DNA of 64,000 nt from positions 36,905,554 to 36,969,553 of the forward strand of contig OX485803.1 in the NCBI GenBank assembly GCA_950295325.1, written 5' to 3'. The position numbers and the translations under genes are program-made. The DNA comes from Polytrichum commune (Eukaryota; Streptophyta; Polytrichopsida; Polytrichales; Polytrichaceae). Every line of letters starts with the position of its first letter. Position 1 is the stretch's first letter. Of the stretch, positions 60,777-64,000 are shown piece after piece. The notes beneath the pieces were generated by a model that worked only from the letters and a program-made list of their open reading frames with translations, was not told where the DNA came from and did not search any database.

Positions 60777-61544
60777 GGTCCGTCGGAGATATGTCGCAAC
60801 CCCGCGGGAAAACCAAGCGCGCCCATGATGAAACCGTTCATAATATTTGACCTCAATGGGGTGCTTTGTCAATCCAAACATATCTCGAATAGTGCGTCCA
60901 AGGGGCCCTTCCGTAGTCCACAAGACATGGATTACGGCGGACATTTCGATACTCTCATAAATAAGAAGGTTGTACGTGCCCGCCCCGGTTTGAGGAGCTT
61001 CCTTCGTGAGGTCCTTGGCTTCGCCCATGTCATCATCTGGAGCTCTATGCTCATGGACAACACGAAGGCCATCGTCGGTTTCCTTTTCCGAGAACTCGCA
61101 ATGCCATGCTTGCTTCTCGGTCAAGAACACTGCGATGACCTCTATGACCGTAGTGGCAATATTGTACCCAAGGTTGGAGGAGGTCGTGGGCCTCAATTCT
61201 TAAAGGTCCTGAGGAAGAACCTCTGGGTGGGCGTCCCTATGTTGGAGGGGGTTCCCCACGGTTGTTGGCCCACCCCGGATAACACACTCCTCATTGACGA
61301 CAGCCCGGCAAAGAGTATTCTCAATCCCCCGGGCAATTGCATATTCCCGGATCCTTGGGAAAGCGATAGAAATGACAACTTTCTAGAGAGTGAACTAGGA
61401 CCCTACATTAGGAGGCTTGCCTATCACCCCGGAAGTGTCCCGGATTTTGTGCTCTCCAACCCAATTGGCAATAGGCCTCTAGGCCCACAAGATGAGGAAT
61501 TTAGGAGATTGTACGGCTACGCTAGACTCAATAAATTAATATGA
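60777..61544 (+). CDS. Element B gene 1 exon 4: FCP1-like HAD domain
   Basis: 255 codons plus stop; starts at ATCACAG|GGT in phase 0. The HAD fold motifs are in order: FIIFDLNGVL (motif I), VIIWSSM (motif II Ser), a Lys in FLKVLRKNLW (motif III) and LLIDDSPAKSILNPPGN (motif IV with the DD pair). FCP1/NIF-type phosphatases remove phosphate from the RNA polymerase II C-terminal domain and normally have DxDx(T/V) in motif I. Here the second Asp is Asn (DLNG) in both A and B, as in a class of plant FCP1-like proteins, so catalysis may be weak or absent. The likely source is a captured host gene. Both elements end in the same sequence, Asn-Lys-Leu-Ile-stop. Confidence 0.85.
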   Translation, partial: GPSEICRNPAGKPSAPMMKPFIIFDLNGVLCQSKHISNSASKGPFRSPQDMDYGGHFDTLINKKVVRARPGLRSFLREVLGFAHVIIWSSMLMDNTKAIVGFLFRELAMPCLLLGQEHCDDLYDRSGNIVPKVGGGRGPQFLKVLRKNLWVGVPMLEGVPHGCWPTPDNTLLIDDSPAKSILNPPGNCIFPDPWESDRNDNFLESELGPYIRRLAYHPGSVPDFVLSNPIGNRPLGPQDEEFRRLYGYARLNKLI

Positions 61545-61636
61545 AAACTTTGATGATTTTGGGTTTGTACTTGGACTCTCCATGTAAATATCTAACATTT
61601 CTCCCCTTATCTTTGTAATGTATTTTTGTGTCTTAG

Positions 61637-62533
61637 TTGCCTCACCAAGCACCCAAAAGTGTCGTCAATGGCATGTCTGCATCTCAGGCAGACACCGGCT
61701 CCCTTTCCCTTGGTATGAGCGACGTTGCAATGCCTTCACTATTCCAATATTCGGCCGTCGATGCTGCCTCTGCTGTTGATTACTCCAAAGACTCCGGGTT
61801 TGAAGACGGAGTCGTGGATAGCCCTCCTGCAAAGGTTGCAAAACTCAATTACTCTCCAAGTCCATCTCCATCTCCCCTCCGCAGTGAGAAGCACGTCCGT
61901 AACCCACGGTCGACCAGACGCCTTTGCATGGATGAACCCCAAATTGATGTCCCGGCGTTTGCGAACGTCCCTCTCGGGCTTGTATCTACACCCGTCGATG
62001 TCCCAAAAGCTCTAACCAGCGCCCCAAAGGCGAAGGTGCCCAACTATTGGCATTCTCAAGTTTTTCCTTGATGATTTCCGTGTATTAGTGCATTTCAACT
62101 TCTTGGGTTTTTCGGACTTCCATCCGTAACTTGTAACCACTTATACTAACCCACTTCATTATATATATTTATGGTCATTGTTCAGACCCCAATGTACACG
62201 AATGTGGGCCGGGCATCATCGACTTCGTCATTGGATAGGCGAACACTGAAGACAGCTTCTTGCGAGTCTGATCGTTGTTTGGCCCTACGGAAGAGTGCAA
62301 GACGTTCGGTTTCCCAAACGCATTCGTATTCCACTTATTCGGAAGGGGGTCGGCAAATATGGGCAAATGGCGCATATTCGGGGTCAACAAATAAACAAGG
62401 TTACAGCCGCGGACCCGAGATCTTTAGAGCCATGGAGGCCATGAAAGCAAAGGAACATGAAACGGCCGTAAATGCTAATAATAGTATTGCAAAAGCAAAA
62501 GTAGTGAGTCGTAATCATGATCCGAACGTATAG
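61637..62533 (+). CDS. Two downstream coding exons of element B (exons 5-6 or gene 3)
   Basis: Exon 61637-62035 (after GTCTTAG, 133 codons) joins 62186-62533 (115 codons plus stop) in phase 0. Shared with element A are DAASAVDYSKD, GVVDSPPAK, SPSPSPSPL and the last-exon block GYSRGPEIFRAMEAMKAKE. The function is unknown; the composition is Ser/Pro/Arg-rich. The upstream connection is unresolved: exon 4 ends in a stop, and skipping exon 4 (exon 3 to exon 5) would keep phase 0. No Lys/Glu repeat tail as in element A. A weak palindrome half (CGGACTTCCATCCGTAAC) sits in the intron at about 62,114. Confidence 0.6.
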
Positions 62534-62815
62534 GCTATATTAACATACATGTAGTTGTGGAATTATGTTTCTAGGACTTTCGCCTAATATTGGATATTCC
62601 ACTTGCATTTTGTACTTCAACCCCTATTCAATAAATATGATATTGATTTTCCATATGCAAATGTTTTCATATATCCCATTTTCTTATTGTTAATGTGTAG
62701 TTCCATGCATTTGAGTCTCTTATTTGTTTCCAAAATTGGGAACATAGCATATTTTTAGTGTTTTCATTCCTATAAATGTGAAAGCCACGTCCTTAAATAG
62801 TCTCAAAATTAACAA

Positions 62816-62843
62816 AAAGTCTCCAAATAACGAATATAGTGTT
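62816..62843 (-). repeat. Element B terminal inverted repeat, gene 1 side
   Basis: It ends CGAATATAGTGTT. The inner bases (AAAAAGTCTCCAAATAA) match the gene 1 side of element A, which orients the two elements relative to each other. Confidence 0.9.
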
Positions 62844-63565
62844 ATGGGTGAGGGTGTGTAAACCAGAATAATTAGTTGGTTTCAGTTTCTTTTAAGCCAA
62901 ATAGGATTTAAGTGTGAAAATGACTTTTTGAGAACACAAACACTTATAAATAATAGGTATGAGTACACAAAGAACTTGAGATATCAAAAACCAGATTGTG
63001 AGAGACAATAGCATGATTGTAAACGGCACCAACAGCGGAGAACATGTCTCTTAGGAAAATTATAAGTAGGTGTGGGAAGTTACCTGAGGGCTACAAAGAA
63101 AAAAAAAAACTCTTTTTTTAGTCTGGAGAGAGAGAGGAAGAAGTATGCATGCTATTGTCTGGACAATTGAATTGAGTGTTTTTTACTCTAATTTTACTAT
63201 TATCTATGGTGTTTTCTGCAAGTCACTTTCCATTTTGGCTATAGTCTTACCATATGTTGAGATTTTGTATTATGGTACTCATATAGATGATGGCCTGGTG
63301 GAAATTGGGGAGAGTGACCATGAGTAAGTGAAAAAAAAATTATTAAATGATTGGATTTGATTTAATCCATGCCGTAATGAGAGAGTGAACTAAGAAGTTG
63401 CAATACAAATTCATTATCTTAGATTAATACAATTGATTAGACAAATGCTTCATGAAATGAGTTTGTGCATGATATTATTTATGTTTACGAAGGATTGTGA
63501 GATGATCACCTATATTGGAGTATGAGGAGGCTATGGCCATCATTAGAAATAAGTAGAAGAACTAC
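62844..63565. repeat. Host repeat segment, copy 2 (right part)
   Basis: It starts with the right ATGG duplication, then TGAGGGTGTGTAAACCAGAA, and follows 26,150-26,671 plus 44,342-44,715 without element A. It has two deletions relative to copy 1 (about 80 bp near 63,178 and about 90 bp near 63,448). The element A empty site is at about 63,270-63,290. Confidence 0.9.
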
Positions 63566-63582
63566 TTCACACCTTTTATAGC

Positions 63583-64000
63583 CCTTTAGCTAGCTGGGCT
63601 AGCCCATATTTTTGAGGCCTTAAGCTTGTCATAGCTAGGCTAGCCCATATTTTTTTGAGGCCTCAATCTAGCCATAGCTAGGCTAGCCCATATTTTCTAA
63701 GGCCTCGATCTAGCCATAGCTGGGCTAGCCCACATTTTTTGAGGCCTTGATTTAGCCATAGTTGGGCTAGCCCATATTTTTGAGGCCTTAATCTTGTCAT
63801 AGCTAGGCTAGCCCATATTTTTTGAGGCCTCAATCTAGCCATAGCTAGGCTAGCCCATATTTTCTAAGGCCTCAATCTAGCCATAGCTGGGCTAGCCCAC
63901 ATTTTTTGAGGCCTCGATTTAGCCATAGCTGGGCTAGCCCATATTTTGGGAGGCCTCGATCTAGCCATAGCTGGGCTAGCACATTTTTTCCGGGTACCGT
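63583..64000. repeat. 42-bp minisatellite, about ten copies, cut by the window end
   Basis: Units of GAGGCCTCAATCTAGCCATA followed by GCTGGGCTAGCCCATATTTT repeat at about 42-bp intervals (GCTAGCCCA near 63,599, 63,640, 63,683, 63,725 and 63,768). Each unit contains palindromic GGGCTAGCCC and AGGCCT. It continues past the window. Confidence 0.93.

Larger units (their letters stand above)
45494..62843. mobile_element. Element B: giant DNA transposon related to element A, 17.4 kb, apparently intact
   Basis: The ends are AACACTATATTCG and CGAATATAGTGTT with about 28-bp inverted repeats and one mismatch. The 4-bp duplication ATGG lies at 45490-45493 and 62844-62847; the empty site is near 26,150. 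Genes lie in mirror order to element A: gene 2 on the minus strand (49,247 to 46,151) and gene 1 on the plus strand (56,043 to 61,544), then two more exons. Its palindrome family differs from A: arms GTTTACGGAC and mirror around GCGC. No stop, frameshift or nested insertion was found in either gene. Confidence 0.93.

Noticed and set aside
26672-62843. Bacterial or phage contamination, suggested by the ParB-like and methylase-like motifs
   Set aside because: The genes have spliceosomal introns with matching phases, lie inside TIR elements with plant host flanks, and are joined to a plant-type FCP1-like domain.

Overview
The window is nuclear DNA from a land plant. The support is an ankyrin/PGG-domain gene of plant ACD6-like type, a CACTA (En/Spm) transposon with DUF4218/DUF4216 transposase exons and a Transposase_24/DUF8039 partner, plant-type GT-AG introns and interstitial TTTAGGG-type repeats. 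The sequence does not fix the lineage; the repeat-rich gene-poor layout and the DUF7869-type genes make a non-seed plant plausible, but that is a guess.

Layout. Positions 1-8,870 hold one host gene (ankyrin/PGG, minus strand, three exons, 7,948 to 4,747), a short PIF/Harbinger-like MITE, and a ~215-bp tandem repeat. Three giant DNA transposons follow, together about 51.5 kb or 80% of the window: a 16.5-kb CACTA element (9,276-25,799, TSD AAG), element A (26,672-44,341, TSD TCAT) and element B (45,494-62,843, TSD ATGG). The host DNA around them is one ~2-kb segment present twice. Each copy supplies the empty site for insertions in the other copy, so the element borders can be read to the base. 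The window ends in a 42-bp minisatellite.

The CACTA element has divergent genes. A transposase (TnpD-like; 4 exons, about 1,128 aa, open throughout) lies on the minus strand. A TnpA-like gene (at least 7 exons, all in phase 0) lies on the plus strand, with a G/C-skewed low-complexity block in its first large intron.

Elements A and B are the main discovery candidate. They are relatives in opposite orientation, sharing 13-bp terminal ends AACACTATATTCG (about 28 bp with few mismatches), 4-bp target duplications and the same two divergent genes. Gene 2 is a two-exon DUF7869-type protein of about 975 aa with DDE-like acidic motifs, the likely transposase. Gene 1 is a four-exon fusion of about 1,600 aa: a ParB-like DGQHS domain, a methyltransferase-like domain, a disordered/coiled-coil region with SUMO-interaction-like motifs, and an FCP1-like HAD domain. 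Two further coding exons follow gene 1. Each element carries its own family of 22-24 bp CpG-rich palindromes, with different sequence in A and B but the same placement: arrays before both genes, copies in every gene 1 intron and in coding exon 3. This looks like an element-specific recognition system whose sites and protein have diverged together. Element A is dead in both genes (a nonsense codon in gene 1, a solo LTR in gene 2). Element B appears intact.
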